Assembly (NCBI GenBank): GCA_014529385.2
Contig: CM043949.1
Coordinates: 108,559,977-108,623,976 of the forward strand
Direction: 5' to 3'
DNA from: Adiantum capillus-veneris
Lineage: Eukaryota > Streptophyta > Polypodiopsida > Polypodiales > Pteridaceae
DNA: 64,000 nt
Shown: in pieces, positions 11,040 to 22,439 of the stretch
Numbering within the stretch: the stretch's first letter is position 1
How the letters are laid out: each line of letters starts with the position of its first letter
Notes under the pieces: model-generated
Databases searched by the model: none
The model's input: the letters and a program-made list of their open reading frames with translations, nothing else
What the model was told of the DNA's origin: nothing
Program-made: the position numbers and the translations under genes

Positions 11040-12188
11040 GGCAAAACAAAAGTAGTAAGCATAATCCAGTTGGAGAAGAAAGATGATGGTTTGGGAGCTA
11101 TGGTCCTGCCTGTAGGTAAGAGGGTTACAAGAGATCATGACATGAGTGATGCAAGTCCCAACCATAAACGAGGGAAACAAGTTGAAATAGGTACAGGTAA
11201 AGAGAAGAAGAAGAGAAAACCCAAGCAACATTACAATGCATCCGACTTTCCTTTGGGAGAAGGGCAACCAAATTATAGTTTACGGGCTAATTTGGTGAGT
11301 AGAAAGGCTGATGTTACCTTTGGGAAACTCATGGAGATGTGTCCTAAGTTGAAGAGGCAGTGGAAGCATGTAGTCAACCCCAAGAAGAAGGAGCCTGCAA
11401 GGGGTTCAGTGAGAGTCTTGTCTTTGAATGAGATACCTGATATATGCCCTACTATGGATGCATGGCAAAAGAGGAAGTGCATTGGAGAGGCTTATATTGA
11501 TGGAGGTGCATAGGTATGTGTTATTACTCAAGCTTGTGTATCAAAGTTGCGACTCAACATAGTGAAGAATTCAGGTTTTCGCATAAAGCTTTCCAACCAA
11601 TCAAGGGTGAGGTGCTTGGAAGTTATAATAAAGGACTTGGAGGTGGATGTATTTGATGTTAAAGTGTTGGTCAATTGCCATGTTATGCCCGTGGGTATTA
11701 GTGCTTTCTCTCTCATCCTTGGAAGACCATGGTTACAAGCAACCAAAGCTATACAGGATTGGGGACATGGTACCATCACTCTCTACAATAGAAGGGGTGA
11801 CAAGAAGAGGTTTGGCATGGCTAGCAAGCAATCTTTAGATGATGATTTTGATGAGAAAAGTGATGAAGAAGACAATGGGGATGATGGCAATGAAGTGGAA
11901 GATAGCAGTGATAACGATCTGGATGTTTCCTCCTTGTTTCTTGAAGAAGAGCATGATGAGAAACAAAGATTTCTTGACCTTATGGAGAATGAGGATATCT
12001 CTGGTCCTTATGAGCAAATTGAAGATCTGATGCAACCCAAAGTTCAACCTAATGTCAAACAGGAGCTGATACAAGGTATGTTGTCTCCCGACTTGACTAG
12101 TCATGAGAAGGGTGAGTACCTACATATGATACAACAATTTCTCCATTTATTCATCACTTCTTATGAGGAAATTAGAGGCTTTAAGTAG
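11040..12188 (+). pseudogene. Protease region of Tat-like element
   Basis: A linker rich in Lys leads to YIDGGA (about 11493-11510), the position of the Asp-Thr/Ser-Gly catalytic loop, with Gly in the middle. It continues as VKVLVNCHVMPVGISAFSLILGRPWLQ, the typical end of a retroviral-type aspartic protease. A stop follows IDGGA. An acidic Asp/Glu-rich stretch (11836-11960) precedes RT. Confidence 0.72.
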
Positions 12189-12189
12189 A

Positions 12190-13480
12190 GTAAATTCACA
12201 TTCCAATCAAGGAAGGAGCTCAGCCCATACGCCAAAAGCTAAGGAGAATGGGACATGTACAACTTAATACTTTAAAGGAAGAGGTAGACAAGCTTCTTGA
12301 AGCAGGTTTCATATGTCCTGTGAGTACTGCAAAATGGGTGAGTCTTGTTGTTGTCACACCCAAGAAGGATGGAAAGTGGAGGATATGTGTTGATTTTAAG
12401 CCTCTAAACGCAGCCATGAAGAGGGATCCATACCCTCTTCCTTTCATAGATGACATACTTGATTCTATTGCAGGACATGAGAGGTATAGTGTATGTGATG
12501 GATTCTCTAGATATTTTCAACTCACCTTGGCTTTAGAAGATAAAAAAAAGACCACATTTATCACACCATGGGGATGCTTTTGTTATTGTGTGCTTCCTTT
12601 TGGTCTTATGAATGGCTGTGCGTGGTATCAAAAGTGCATCAATAAGGTGTTCTCTCCCTTTCTTGGCAAGTTTGTGAAGGATCTTATTGATGACATTTGT
12701 GTTTATAGCTCTAGAAAGGATCATTTTGTAAAACTTGGGATGGCATTGAAGCAATATGATGAAAGTGGAGGTCAACTCAACCCAAAGAAGTGTCATCTTG
12801 CTCAACCAAGAGTGAAGTTTTTTGGGGCATATGATCTCAGAGAATGGTATTGAAGCGGATCCTGACAAAGTGATGGCTTTGGTGCTCCTCCAATCACCGA
12901 AAGATACAAAGCAACTTGCTACTTTCATTCAAAAGGTGAAGTATATGGCAAGGTTCATTCCTTTGTCCTCTCAACTTCTTTATCCTCTACAACAAGTAGC
13001 AAGGTTGGATCCTCTACAATGGACAAATGAATGTGAAGAAGTTTTTCAAGGCATCAAAGAGATTCTTGGTTCTCTTCCTGCTATGCAAGCTTCTAATTGG
13101 GATAAGGAGTTTTATGTGAATCCATCAGTAGGTGAGGATGCTATTGGAGCTATGCTTCTTCAAAGAGGTAACAACTCCCACTACATGAAGCCTATCTATT
13201 GTGCAAGCAGGGTAAAGCTAGAGGTGGAAAGAGACCATACTGAGGTGGAGCTCATCATGGTGAGTGTGATTTATGCATGTAGAAGGTTTAAGCACTACCT
13301 TCTCCCTAAACCGTTCACATTCCTTACTAGCTACACTCTTCTACCTCGAATGGTGAATAGCCCTACTTTGTCAAAGAGGCTCATGAAGTGGATTGTGGAG
13401 TTACAAGAATTCCAATTCTCTTTTCTTTTTGAGGAGAGTACAAGGGCTACATTGTCTCATTTGCTTACTTATAAGGAAAG
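12190..13480 (+). pseudogene. Reverse transcriptase and RNase H of Tat-like element
   Basis: RT motifs in order: LEAGFICPVSTAKW, VVVTPKKDGKWRICVDFKPL (12345-12405), YPLPFIDDILD, FSRYFQLTLALEDKKKTTF, LPFGLMNGCAWYQKCIN, and LIDDICVYS at the active site (usual form YxDD; here the Leu-Ile pair precedes DD). The frame shifts at about 12840, then MISENGIEADPDKV and the thumb follow. The RNase H region reads FYVNPSVGEDAIGAMLLQR near 13115. The frameshift inactivates this copy. Confidence 0.85.
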
Positions 13481-14105
13481 CCCTCTTCTTCTTAAGGAGG
13501 ACGCGGTCAAGAAGCAACACATGGAAGCTCCTGACATAAACAATGCCTATCTATTGTTTTTTGATGGCTCTTACAGGAAAGCGCATGGTGAAGCCTCAAG
13601 AGGTGTTGTAATCTATGATCCTCAAGGTGCCTTCATAATTAAAAGGAGTTTGAAGCTTACAACACAAAGCAACAATGAAGCTGAGTATGCTACTTTGGAG
13701 AAAGGGCTCAACCTTTACCTTGAGCTTGGCATCCATCGTGTGAGGGTAAGAGGTGATGCTCTTTTGGTGGTTAAGAAAGTACTTGGGGTATGGCAAAGTA
13801 AGAATCCAAGGTTTAAAAAAATGTGTTTTCAAGTGAAGAATCTGCTTAAGCATTTTGAAGCTTGGAGTTTAAGGCATGTGGACAAGTCTCAAAATGACGA
13901 AGCACATGGTGCAACGCAAGCTTCAATTGGACAATTGTATGTGATAAGGGCTGATTATCCTCTTTATTTGGGAAGGGAAGCTTTAGAGAAGAAGGAAGAG
14001 TTTCTACAAATAGGTATACTTGCATCAGAGTTGGAGAAGTCAAAAAAGTATGCCTCCTACGCCGTGCCAAAAGGTATGTACTACTTGGTGATGCCTTATA
14101 TATGA
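13481..14105 (+). pseudogene. Second (archaeal-type) RNase H domain
   Basis: After the first RNase H comes a separate RNase H-like fold with LLFFDGSYRKA (13555-13587, first acidic residue), NNEAEYATLEKGL (13672-13710), VRGDALLVVKKV (about 13750) and WSLRHVDKSQNDEAHGA (about 13865-13910). An extra RNase H between RNase H and integrase is the known hallmark of Tat/Ogre elements. It forms the end of a 427-aa ORF. Confidence 0.8.
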
Positions 14106-15344
14106 AGGGGGTTGATCTTGTGATGAGAAAAGTTCCTTGGAAAGAGAAAATTTATAAAATTTTAGGAGAATCATGAGGGTTCTTGTGGTGGTCACTTTGC
14201 TTCAAAGATCACTTTGCATAAAGTCTTGCAGGAGGGGTATGTGTGGCCAAGCGTTCAACGTGATGTTCATCATTGGTGCAAGTCTTGTAAAGAGTGTCAA
14301 AGCATGGCAAATAGGGTTCTCAAATCATAAATTAGAGGCACCATTGTGGCTTATGATGTGTTTGAGAAGTGGGGTATTGATGCAATAGGTCCTCTACCTA
14401 TGATAGCTACAGGCAAATGTTACATCCTTACTGCTGTTGACTATCTATCCAAGTGGGCCGAAGCCAAAGCTGTTAAGCACATCACGAGTAAAGATGTTTC
14501 CTTATTTATATATGAAGAAATTTGTTGTAAATTTGGCATTCAATTGGAGTTACTTTCTAACAAGTGTCCATGTTTCAGGGGAGAGCTGGTGGATTATCTA
14601 TGTCAGAAGCTTCATGTTCATTGCAGGTTTACTACTCCATATTATCCCCAATGCAATGGCATGAATGAAAGGTTTAATGGAGATCTCATAAGGATGCTTA
14701 AAAAGTTGAGAAGAAACAATATGAAGGATTTAGAGCTACCTTGTGCTCTATGGGCTTATACAACTGCCATCAAATCAGGTATTGGTTTCTCTCCCTTCCA
14801 TCTAGTTTTTGGCAAAGAGGCTTTACTTCCTATTGAGGTGAAGATACCAGCTTTGAAGATGATGCTAAAGCTTGAAGAAGATCCCAATGATGCATTCAAG
14901 GAAAGACTTCTATATTTGCAATGTGTACAGTTGGATAGATTGTTGGCTTTTGAGCATTATGAGCAGGTCTTGAAGAACAATCAAGCAAAGACAAATGAGA
15001 AGGTGAAGGACAAGGACATCAAGAAGGGTGACATGGTGCTTCGTTACAATAGTAAGTTTGATAGCACTTTTCAAAAGAAATTTCAAATCAAGTGGCAAAG
15101 TCCTTTCTTGGTCTTAAACAGGTTTTCAAATGGCACATATCAGCTTGCTGACTTGGATGGTACCCCACATAAAGCACGTGTGAATGGCTACAGGTTGAAG
15201 AAGTATATTGCAAGGTTGATGACTATAATTGAGGATGAGCCTTCTTTTGAAGAATTTGTTGATCATGTGGCTAAGGATGAAGATGAAGTGAAGACTCCCT
15301 CATGTGGTTTACAGAATCTCTTTTGTGCTGCTGATCATGAATGA
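14106..15344 (+). pseudogene. Integrase of Tat-like element
   Basis: A zinc-binding HHCC region (14165-14320, broken frame) precedes the core. The core reads WGIDAIGPLP (first Asp), LLSNKCPCFRG where the second catalytic Asp of the usual SDNG is Asn, and NGMNERFNG with the conserved Glu. The tail contains KKFQIKWQSPFLVL and a GPY-like NGTYQLADLDG. The 332-aa ORF 14346-15344 is otherwise open. No chromodomain follows. The Asp-to-Asn change suggests an inactive enzyme. Confidence 0.85.
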
Positions 15345-15371
15345 TCTAGCATGCTGGGGTGTGGCAAACTA

Positions 15372-16236
15372 TGTTGGGCGCATTTCTGACACCCCGTTTT
15401 TTGTAAATTTGTACATATGGACATGACGCCCGATGTCAAAAGTGTGTAGAATTTCTTTTTGTGGGATTTTTGGCTTGCTTTAGCAAGCACATGTACATGC
15501 ACTGCAAGTCATTAGTTTAGTGACAATTCTTGGGCTACTGTAAGTGCCCGTGAGTAAGTTTTTTGAAGGGAAACTTGCATATAACTAAAACTCATGTACA
15601 AACTAAAAAAAATTCAGCCAAAGTTCAAAATTTGGCAGGTTTGAGCTCGTTCTGGCTTCTTGATGCTTTTGGATTCAATTTTTTGTCCGCGACTAGCTCT
15701 CTCTACACCTAGTCTTCCTTCTACAACATCCTGTTCGCATTCATTTTGCACATAGTTGTGCGTGAGTTCGATTTGAAGGATTTCAGTACTTTTGTTGCAG
15801 AGTTTGCAAAGATTTTTTGAAGTTTGAAATCATGTCTTTTGGAGTTGGGGTTTTGGAGTTATAGTATGCAGCCTACAGTGTATGGCAGCTTTGGGGCAAA
15901 ACTATGTAGGTTGAGTTTAGAAACCCATAGGTCTTGTGGAGGCTATATGCTTTGAAGGGAGACTTTTAAAGTGGTTTTTGATGAAGAGGAAAGCTTTGTT
16001 TTCAATAGCATTGGTAGGTGATGTCCGTAGTTCCGTGCCTAAACAGGTTTCTTCCTTCTTTGTGACATAGTCTTTTGGATGGGCGACGACCAATTAAATT
16101 CCCAAGGGGACTACTCTTCTTGGATTTGTGGTGTTTCAAAGGGGTTTTTGAAAGCTTTTGGTGTTCTTGTAATGCTCTTTCAACTCTCTTGGGTGACATC
16201 ACTGTAGAAGTGTTCCAGTTTGCTTGTTTCCCAACG
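15372..16236 (+). repeat. 3' LTR of Tat-like element
   Basis: Starts tgttgggcgcatttctgaca and ends cccaacg, colinear with 8993-9927. A weak purine stretch (gctggggtgtgg) lies just upstream. Confidence 0.87.
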
Positions 16237-16312
16237 ACATGACACAAAAATCTTGTAAATGTTTCATCTCATAGGGTAATCCTCTTTGTCCGCTACACGA
16301 CGTTCATAAAAT

Positions 16313-16364
16313 CTCTCTCTCTCTCACTCACTCACTCACACACACACACACACACACACACACA
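16313..16364. repeat. (TC)n-(ACTC)n-(CA)n compound microsatellite
   Basis: Runs of TC, then TCAC, then CA in series. Confidence 0.95.
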
Positions 16365-16538
16365 TTTAAAGGTCTCTTTGGATTGCTCCTATGACATTAA
16401 AACCCCTTTGAGTTTGTGTATGTGTTGTTGTGTCATACTCTCTAAGATAGTTTACCTAGCAAATGTCACATAGTATAGATACTCTTACTTAAGGCAATGA
16501 ATGCTTGACTTCCATGGTCCGTAAGGCTTGCGAGATAC

Positions 16539-16726
16539 TGTTGGGGTATAGGCGCTTGTGCCTTGCCCGGCCGCCCAGAGTCTGGGCGCCCACTAACTTG
16601 TATACCTTATACAAAGCATAAGTGTATAAGGGGCTGCTCGCTCTTTGAGTCTCCCCACCCACATCGTGTGTGTCTCTCCTTCTCTCTCTCTCACTCTCCG
16701 TCTGTGGTGCTCCCCGATCCCCTTCA
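16539..16726 (+). repeat. 5' LTR of compact copia-type element
   Basis: Bounded by GATAC on the left and the PBS on the right. Contains ttgtataccttatac and a later tataagg that could serve as promoter, and a CT-rich U5. Confidence 0.93.
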
Positions 16727-16728
16727 AT

Positions 16729-16740
16729 TGGTATCAGAGC
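16729..16740 (+). promoter_or_regulatory. Primer-binding site, initiator Met-tRNA
   Basis: TGGTATCAGAGC, two bases after the LTR: the standard plant copia primer site. Confidence 0.95.
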
Positions 16741-18088
16741 GTAGGTGCGGAGGGAGCGCGTGTGTGCATAGTCACGACGACAGCGGAGAGCCAGTTTCAT
16801 TCCCGAAATCGCGTCCACGCGCGCGCACTTTCAAGAGTGCAAACAGGGTTTCGACTTCGGCATCGGCAAATTCAGCTTTCCGAGAGCGTTTCCACCAGGC
16901 GTCCTAGTGTTTTACCCCCCTTTCGAAGCTATTCGAGCCATCAAAAAATTCATTCGAGCTACGGTGGAGGAGCTGCATTTTTTCAGCCCTCTTTTGGCAG
17001 TTTATGCTGCGTTTTTGGGCCGAAACGGAGGTTTTTGGCATAGCTTTCACACCCGGACTCGGATACATGTGATCCAGGAGTCTACCTTGGGGTTTTGGCA
17101 CGCTCCGGATGCGCTCATCATATCAGAATTTTAAAATTCTAAACGCTAAATTTTCTGCAGCAGCAGTTGTTTATTGTGTGTCGAGGATTCCACACATGGT
17201 TTGCTCTCAGATGTGAGAGTGATATTTGCTGCAAGTTTCCTCACAGGTGGGAGGATACGATGTATGCCTTATGTGGTTTGATTCTCAGGGAGACTAATGT
17301 GATTGCATTTTGAGCTCGGCAATGTATGCCTCGAACATGTTTTTTGGCAGTCACAGGTAGAGCAGATATTTGTGTACTAGATGTGCAGGTGTTTGCAATG
17401 ATGTATGCAAAGTGTGGAGATTGGTGCATGCATTTGGAGTGCGGTTTGATGCGCTTTGGTTGCTCATGGTTTTGAGCGTGCAGTCAGTTTGGTTACTGGT
17501 TTTGTGGCCGTTTTACTGACGAAACTCTGGCGAAATATTCCCAAGAGTTTTATGCGCATCATTTATGCGATCTAGGTAGAGATTGCGGGTTGCACTCAAC
17601 ATTTGCGTGCGGTGTTCTCTGCAGGTGGGAGATTTGTGCGTGTGTATGCATCGATACCGCATATTTTAGGCTTGGTGATTAGCTCACGGGTTTGACAGGC
17701 GTACAGTTATCTTGGCACACTCACAAGAGTGAGTATTGTAATGTATGCTTGTGTGGCTACGAGCTAGGTAGCCGGATTCGAGCACTAATGGCTTGAGGTT
17801 TTTCAGCAGGTTTCAGCTACAGGTTTACAAGTTTACAGGCAGGTTTGAGGGCTTATTTGGGTGCTGAATTTTCAGCCATTGTTTCCTCTTTGCAGGTGTC
17901 CATGTATGGCTCAGTTGTAGGCTGATCTAGGACACGTTTGTGACTTGTTTATGCAGCTGTTTAAGAGCTGAATTTTGGGGCTGTTTTGCAGCCATATTTG
18001 CAGACTTTAATTGATGCGATTCGAGCCAATTTAGAGCTGATTTGGTTGGCATTTGCTACTCATTGTTGGTTGCTCTTTTACGAGCATT
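16741..18088 (+). other. Long untranslated leader
   Basis: About 1.35 kb between PBS and the ORF, with only short ORFs. Unusually long for a 3.7-kb element; it may hold packaging or dimerisation signals. No simple repeat is seen. Confidence 0.6.
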
Positions 18089-19843
18089 ATGACTGATTTT
18101 TCATTTGACTTCCAGCGTTATGGTCTGACACAGTTTAATGGTGTAGATTTTGTTGCTTGGAAGGAACATATGCTTGTTGCATTGGCGGATTTGGGGCAGG
18201 ATAAACCCTTGCGTGGTTTATCGGCGAAGCCCAATTCTATGCGTGATGATGATTGGCAGGATCTTGATGAGTTAGCCATGTCTATGATTTGTTTGCATCT
18301 GGTTGAGTCTGTTTACTGGCAGGTCTCGAGGGAGACTACAACTCATGCTTTATGGCAGAGTTTACATGCTATGTACGCGACATCCATGTCTACAGGGGAG
18401 TCTAGTCCCACTTCTATGTCCATGGGAGAGATTGGTTTCACACGCAAGTCTCGACGGCATAGAGACTTGACATGTTGGCATTGTGGACATAGAGGGCACA
18501 TTAGGCGTCGATGTTTCAAGATTTTGAGACAACGGAGGCGACATATGTGTGATGCAAATTTGGGCACGACAGATGCTAGTGAGATCAGTACGATGGTTAC
18601 TGAGTATGCTTGTGACGGCGATGTCACATTTACATCTAACTTGTCTTCAGACGATCTTATGTCTACGGATTGCATATCGGATTGCACATTGTCTTCACAT
18701 TGGTTACTAGATTCAGATGCTACTTTCCATGTCACGTCGCATCGTGAGTGGTTTAGCACGTTTTCTAGTGGGAGACTTGGTTGTGTGCACATGGCTGATG
18801 GTGTTGTGTATGACATTGAGGGTGCAGGAGACGTATGTTTACCCTTGCCCAGTGGTATGAGATTTACCCTGCGTCATGGGCGTTATGTGCCAGATCTGAG
18901 ACGGGATTTGATCTCAGTCAAACAGTTACGGGATAGTGGATGTCAGATTTCGCTACGAGAGCGAGATTTTGTGATGCATTTGGATTCGCTAGTGATTGCG
19001 AGAGGTGCCAGGAGTGGTACAGGTTACCCATTGCATGTGGATCACGGGAGAGACGGTGTTGTCTCTGTGATCACGCAGCCAGGTAGAGAGCGAGAGAGCA
19101 GGCGAGTCTCTTTTGCTCATGGGTTACAGGGTACTTTGCATGGAGTGCAGAGTAGTGAGCTCGTTGTGCACACAGTTGGGACACGACTTGAGCAGTCACA
19201 CAGAGAGGTGACAAAATCAGACATGCATGCTTTGCTAGTGACTGAGCAAAGCAGAGAGTCAGTTGTGCGAAATACTTCTATGCAGGATAGACAGGTAGAG
19301 CGGTCTTGCTCTAGTGAGTCACGACAGGAGGACGTTGTGCAAGAGTCTATGCATACGGAGTTAGAGCATGAGAGCTCTAGTGAATCACAGCAGATTGAGT
19401 GGTCATGTTTACAGTGGATGATTGCAGAGGAGACTGAGATGTCAACGATTATGCAGTCATTCCTTTCTATGCTCGACAGTGAGCATGGGGATATAGTTGT
19501 GCAGGATATGTCTTCCAACAGACACCTAGAACAGCTGGTTTGCTCTGAGGTTGCACGACAGGTTGATGCGTCTTTTGCGGACAGTCAGGAGATGCATGTG
19601 GCTGACACGCCTTGTCAGTCAGAGATGCCTATTGCCAGGGATATATATGTTGATGCATGCTCTGTAGAGCTAACAGGGCCCGCTAGCATTGCATCGACAT
19701 TCGGTGGTCTCATGTATGAGATGTTGATCTTGAGACCGGATATCGCAACTGCAGTGGTTGCAGTTGGAGTTGTCAGTCGTTTGTTGACTGATGATGACAT
19801 AGTGCACGAGGGAGATATGCAGGTATTGCGTACATACTTGTAG
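18089..19843 (+). CDS. Gag-protease polyprotein of compact copia-type element
   Basis: Open frame of about 584 codons from the Met of MTDFSFDFQRYGL; an upstream in-frame Met at 18053 also exists but lies before the conserved start. Capsid-like FNGVDFVAWKEHM opens the protein. A perfect CX2CX4HX4C knuckle CWHCGHRGHIRRRC lies near residue 128. A copia protease/gag-pre-integrase block has WLLDSDATFHV near residue 205 (usual DSGA, here DSDA) and RYVPDLRRDLISVKQL. About 250 residues rich in Ser, Glu and Gln follow, with repeats of SSES(R/Q)Q. The C-terminus GGLMYEMLILRPDIATAV resembles the copia RT/RNase H junction, a relic of a lost pol. Confidence 0.85.
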   Translation: MTDFSFDFQRYGLTQFNGVDFVAWKEHMLVALADLGQDKPLRGLSAKPNSMRDDDWQDLDELAMSMICLHLVESVYWQVSRETTTHALWQSLHAMYATSMSTGESSPTSMSMGEIGFTRKSRRHRDLTCWHCGHRGHIRRRCFKILRQRRRHMCDANLGTTDASEISTMVTEYACDGDVTFTSNLSSDDLMSTDCISDCTLSSHWLLDSDATFHVTSHREWFSTFSSGRLGCVHMADGVVYDIEGAGDVCLPLPSGMRFTLRHGRYVPDLRRDLISVKQLRDSGCQISLRERDFVMHLDSLVIARGARSGTGYPLHVDHGRDGVVSVITQPGRERESRRVSFAHGLQGTLHGVQSSELVVHTVGTRLEQSHREVTKSDMHALLVTEQSRESVVRNTSMQDRQVERSCSSESRQEDVVQESMHTELEHESSSESQQIEWSCLQWMIAEETEMSTIMQSFLSMLDSEHGDIVVQDMSSNRHLEQLVCSEVARQVDASFADSQEMHVADTPCQSEMPIARDIYVDACSVELTGPASIASTFGGLMYEMLILRPDIATAVVAVGVVSRLLTDDDIVHEGDMQVLRTYL

Positions 19844-20002
19844 TACGTATGCGATACGTCTGGTGGTGTATGGACTTACACGGGAGCAAGACAACCGGAT
19901 GCACACGATCACAGCCAGCCAGTGGACATCGGTTGAGAGCGGTTTTCTCTCGCCTTTTGTAATCTTTAGATTAGGTTCTCTTGCTTAAAGGCACAATCGC
20001 CT

Positions 20003-20198
20003 TAAGTGGGAGGTTGTTGGAGTATAGGCGCCTGTGCCTTGCCCGACCGCCCAGAGTTTGGACGCCCACTAACTTGTATACCTTATACATAGCATAAATG
20101 TATAGAAGGCTGCTCACTCTTTGAGTCTCCCCACCCACATCGTGTCTCTCCTTCTCTCTCTCTCACTCTCCGTCTGTGGTGCTCCCCGATCCCCTTCA
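20003..20198 (+). repeat. Polypurine tract and 3' LTR of compact copia-type element
   Basis: aagtgggaggt at 20004-20014 directly precedes the LTR at 20015-20198, which ends CCTTCA followed by GATAC. Confidence 0.93.
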
Positions 20199-20203
20199 GA
20201 TAC

Positions 20204-21147
20204 ATGTGTACAAACGTGAAAATGCTCTCGCTTGGAACGTGTTACGGAATATGACTACAATGACCAAATTTCTAGTTCAAGACATTTAAAATTTAATTAT
20301 ATATTGCTTGCAACATCATCTCTGCTTGTCTACGCCATACATCATGAATAGTCATCAATCATCGACATGTCCTCATAGAGTAGATAAAATGCTAATCATT
20401 AAAATGATAGGATGTCCAAGTTTATTATGTTTTCGCATTTCGTTACTTATTTCTTGTTCATGCACTTAAGTTTATTTCTTTTATACATGTGTAACTCACC
20501 TAACAACACTTTTAGGTTCTCTGAATGCTACAAAAACAACTCTCAAGGATATTGTAGCCTTTATATAACCTTGAAAAGAGGACATTGCTGAAAAGGAGCC
20601 ACATTCATAATGGTCCTTAAAGCAAGAGCCACAGCAGATTGATGTGCGCAATTTTTACTCTTACTACTACATTTAAAAAGGTTAAAGGAGAAAAATGAAA
20701 TTCAAGCTAGCAATTCAAGAGATAACATGCTGGAGGCCCATTTTGAAAACCTCTTATCTGCAAGTTTCTCAAGAAATAGAACACACCCTTTTCTTATTTC
20801 AAGCTATGAGTCTTTATGTACGACCCTTCTATATGTAAAACAGTGTAAAGTAGGGATTTTGAAAACAGCTTCTCTTGATATTTACAAGTGAAACCACACC
20901 CCCAAAGAGATTAGAAGGCAAAAACCTTTAGTAATCTTTCTCTTTAGTAATCTTTGAAACCTTTGATCACTTCATACATAGTCAAGAAGGCAAGGATGTG
21001 TCCCCATGAAGCTGATGAAAGCAAAATTCATGTTCTTTCCACAATGTGCTTTCCAAGTATCTTTCAAAAAACTTTACGCAACCGTCACTGTCAACAGTAA
21101 ACACAATCATACTCCTTGTGCCATAAGCACCCTGCAATAAAACAAAT

Positions 21148-21149
<2 letters not shown>
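20204..21149. other. No recognisable gene
   Basis: AT-rich DNA with no ORF or repeat of note. Confidence 0.5.
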
Positions 21150-21206
<57 letters not shown>

Positions 21207-21306
21207 ACTCTCTCCTCGTCGGATAGATCTTTAAGGTCTCTTGGGATAGTTTCCTACGACGTTAATATACTCTTCTTCTTCTTCTTTTTCTTCTCTCTCT
21301 CTCTCA

Positions 21307-21345
<39 letters not shown>
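21150..21345. repeat. Two (CT)n-(CA)n compound microsatellites
   Basis: (CT)n 21150-21182 joined to (AC)n 21183-21208, then (TC)n 21290-21306 joined to (CA)n 21308-21345. The 80 bp between contains a ctcgtcggatagatctttaa block. Confidence 0.95.
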
Positions 21346-21599
21346 TCATCATGCACATCATGCTTGTAAACCCAATCATACAGTTTGCATTTTGCGCTCA
21401 ACGACGAAGTGCTCCATCCTCCACTACATCACATAGCCCTCTCTCAGTTGTTGTATGCTCTAGTCAGTCACACCCCCCCACCCTCCCCCCATTTTAGTTT
21501 TGACACTTACAACTTTCCTTCTTTTCGCGACGACAGAGAAGATCTTACAGTTTTACATTGTTATGTCTCATACACCGAGTTTGCTCTTTAATACACGTT

Positions 21600-21601
<2 letters not shown>

Positions 21602-21641
<40 letters not shown>
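21602..21641. repeat. (CT)n microsatellite
   Basis: About 20 CT units. ORFs crossing it on either strand (Leu-Ser or Arg-Glu runs) are artefacts. Confidence 0.95.
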
Positions 21642-21642
<1 letters not shown>

Positions 21643-22206
21643 GCACGAGCGCATGCGAACTAAATGAGCTGCAGCAATTGCGGGTTATGTGCAGCCAAGC
21701 AGGCAGGCCAATTTTCTCAATGCTAAGGTTGCTCGATTCATAAGGTCCAGTCTCTCCCTGTGCAAGCTTATGATTGGTTTTGCAGCAAGCCACCGAGCCC
21801 CGAGGGGCTAAGACTTGAACTTTAAAACAAACAAGAGTCGAGACACAAAGTGGCAGAGTTCCACTCCCAAATACACTAGCCCCATGGGCACCCCTTTTGG
21901 TACATCTTTTTATATTGATGAATCACAGAGTACAATTGCCAGGGAGTCACTCTGCAATTCTGCTACCAAGCATCTGCCAAAGTGCTCCCTAGGAATACTT
22001 AAAAAGGCCCCAGGCCCAAAAGCAATTGATACAAAAAGTTGGCATTCACTGCTAAAATCACTAGCACCCAACTTGCTTTCACATTGGCATCCAAACCGCT
22101 GCGTCATAAGCCTGGAAAAGCACCTACTTGGAGGCCTGGTAATAACCTTCTCGCTGTTGCTGCTCGCCATCGCCCACACATCGCGCTGTTGCTCCCCACC
22201 CCACAA

Positions 22207-22234
22207 CCCCCCCCCCCCCCCCCCCCCCCCCCCC
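22207..22234. repeat. Poly-C run (about 28)
   Basis: One of five long C homopolymers in the window. The true length may be affected by sequencing. Confidence 0.85.
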
Positions 22235-22439
22235 GTGTTGCTCTCTCTTCCTCTCCTTTGGAGGAGTTGGCAGGCCGTTCTTGGCTTCTCCAACCCACCT
22301 CCTTCGCACTCATTCTGTCCTCGTACTCGGCCACAGCAGCAAACGCAAATGGCACATTGTACTCCGCCACATAGGAACTCGATTGAAGCCCCCTTGCCCA
22401 ACACCGCAAAACCCACCATCCGACTTGCTCTTTCGCCGG

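Larger units (their letters stand above)
8993..16236 (+). mobile_element. Ty3/gypsy LTR retrotransposon, Tat-like lineage, decayed
   Basis: Full-length layout: LTR, gag, protease, RT, RNase H, a second RNase H, integrase, LTR. The second RNase H between the first one and integrase marks the Tat/Ogre group of plant gypsy elements. No chromodomain is seen at the integrase end. The LTRs begin (T)GTTGGG and end CCCAAC(A/G) and differ by many substitutions and several indels. Every gene carries stops or frameshifts, so this is an old, inactive copy. A target-site duplication could not be confirmed. Confidence 0.88.
16539..20198 (+). mobile_element. Compact Ty1/copia-type element encoding only Gag-protease (RT-less)
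   Basis: A 3,660-bp element with all structural signals. LTRs of 188 and 184 bp start TGTTGG and end CCTTCA. The 5-bp target duplication GATAC lies at 16534-16538 and 20199-20203. A methionine-tRNA PBS and a polypurine tract are present. One long frame encodes Gag, a CCHC knuckle and a protease-like domain; integrase and nearly all of RT and RNase H are absent. LTRs differ by about eleven substitutions and one 4-base gap counted by eye. The plan matches non-autonomous elements with a gag gene (the TR-GAG type). Confidence 0.9.

Noticed and set aside
8985-16245. Target duplication for the Tat-like element
   Set aside because: Candidate CGAC next to both ends overlaps the LTR termini and cannot be separated from them; not claimed.
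21910-22419. Gly-rich or Pro-rich ORFs near 22.2 kb
   Set aside because: Driven by the poly-C run; overlapping ORFs exist in several frames.
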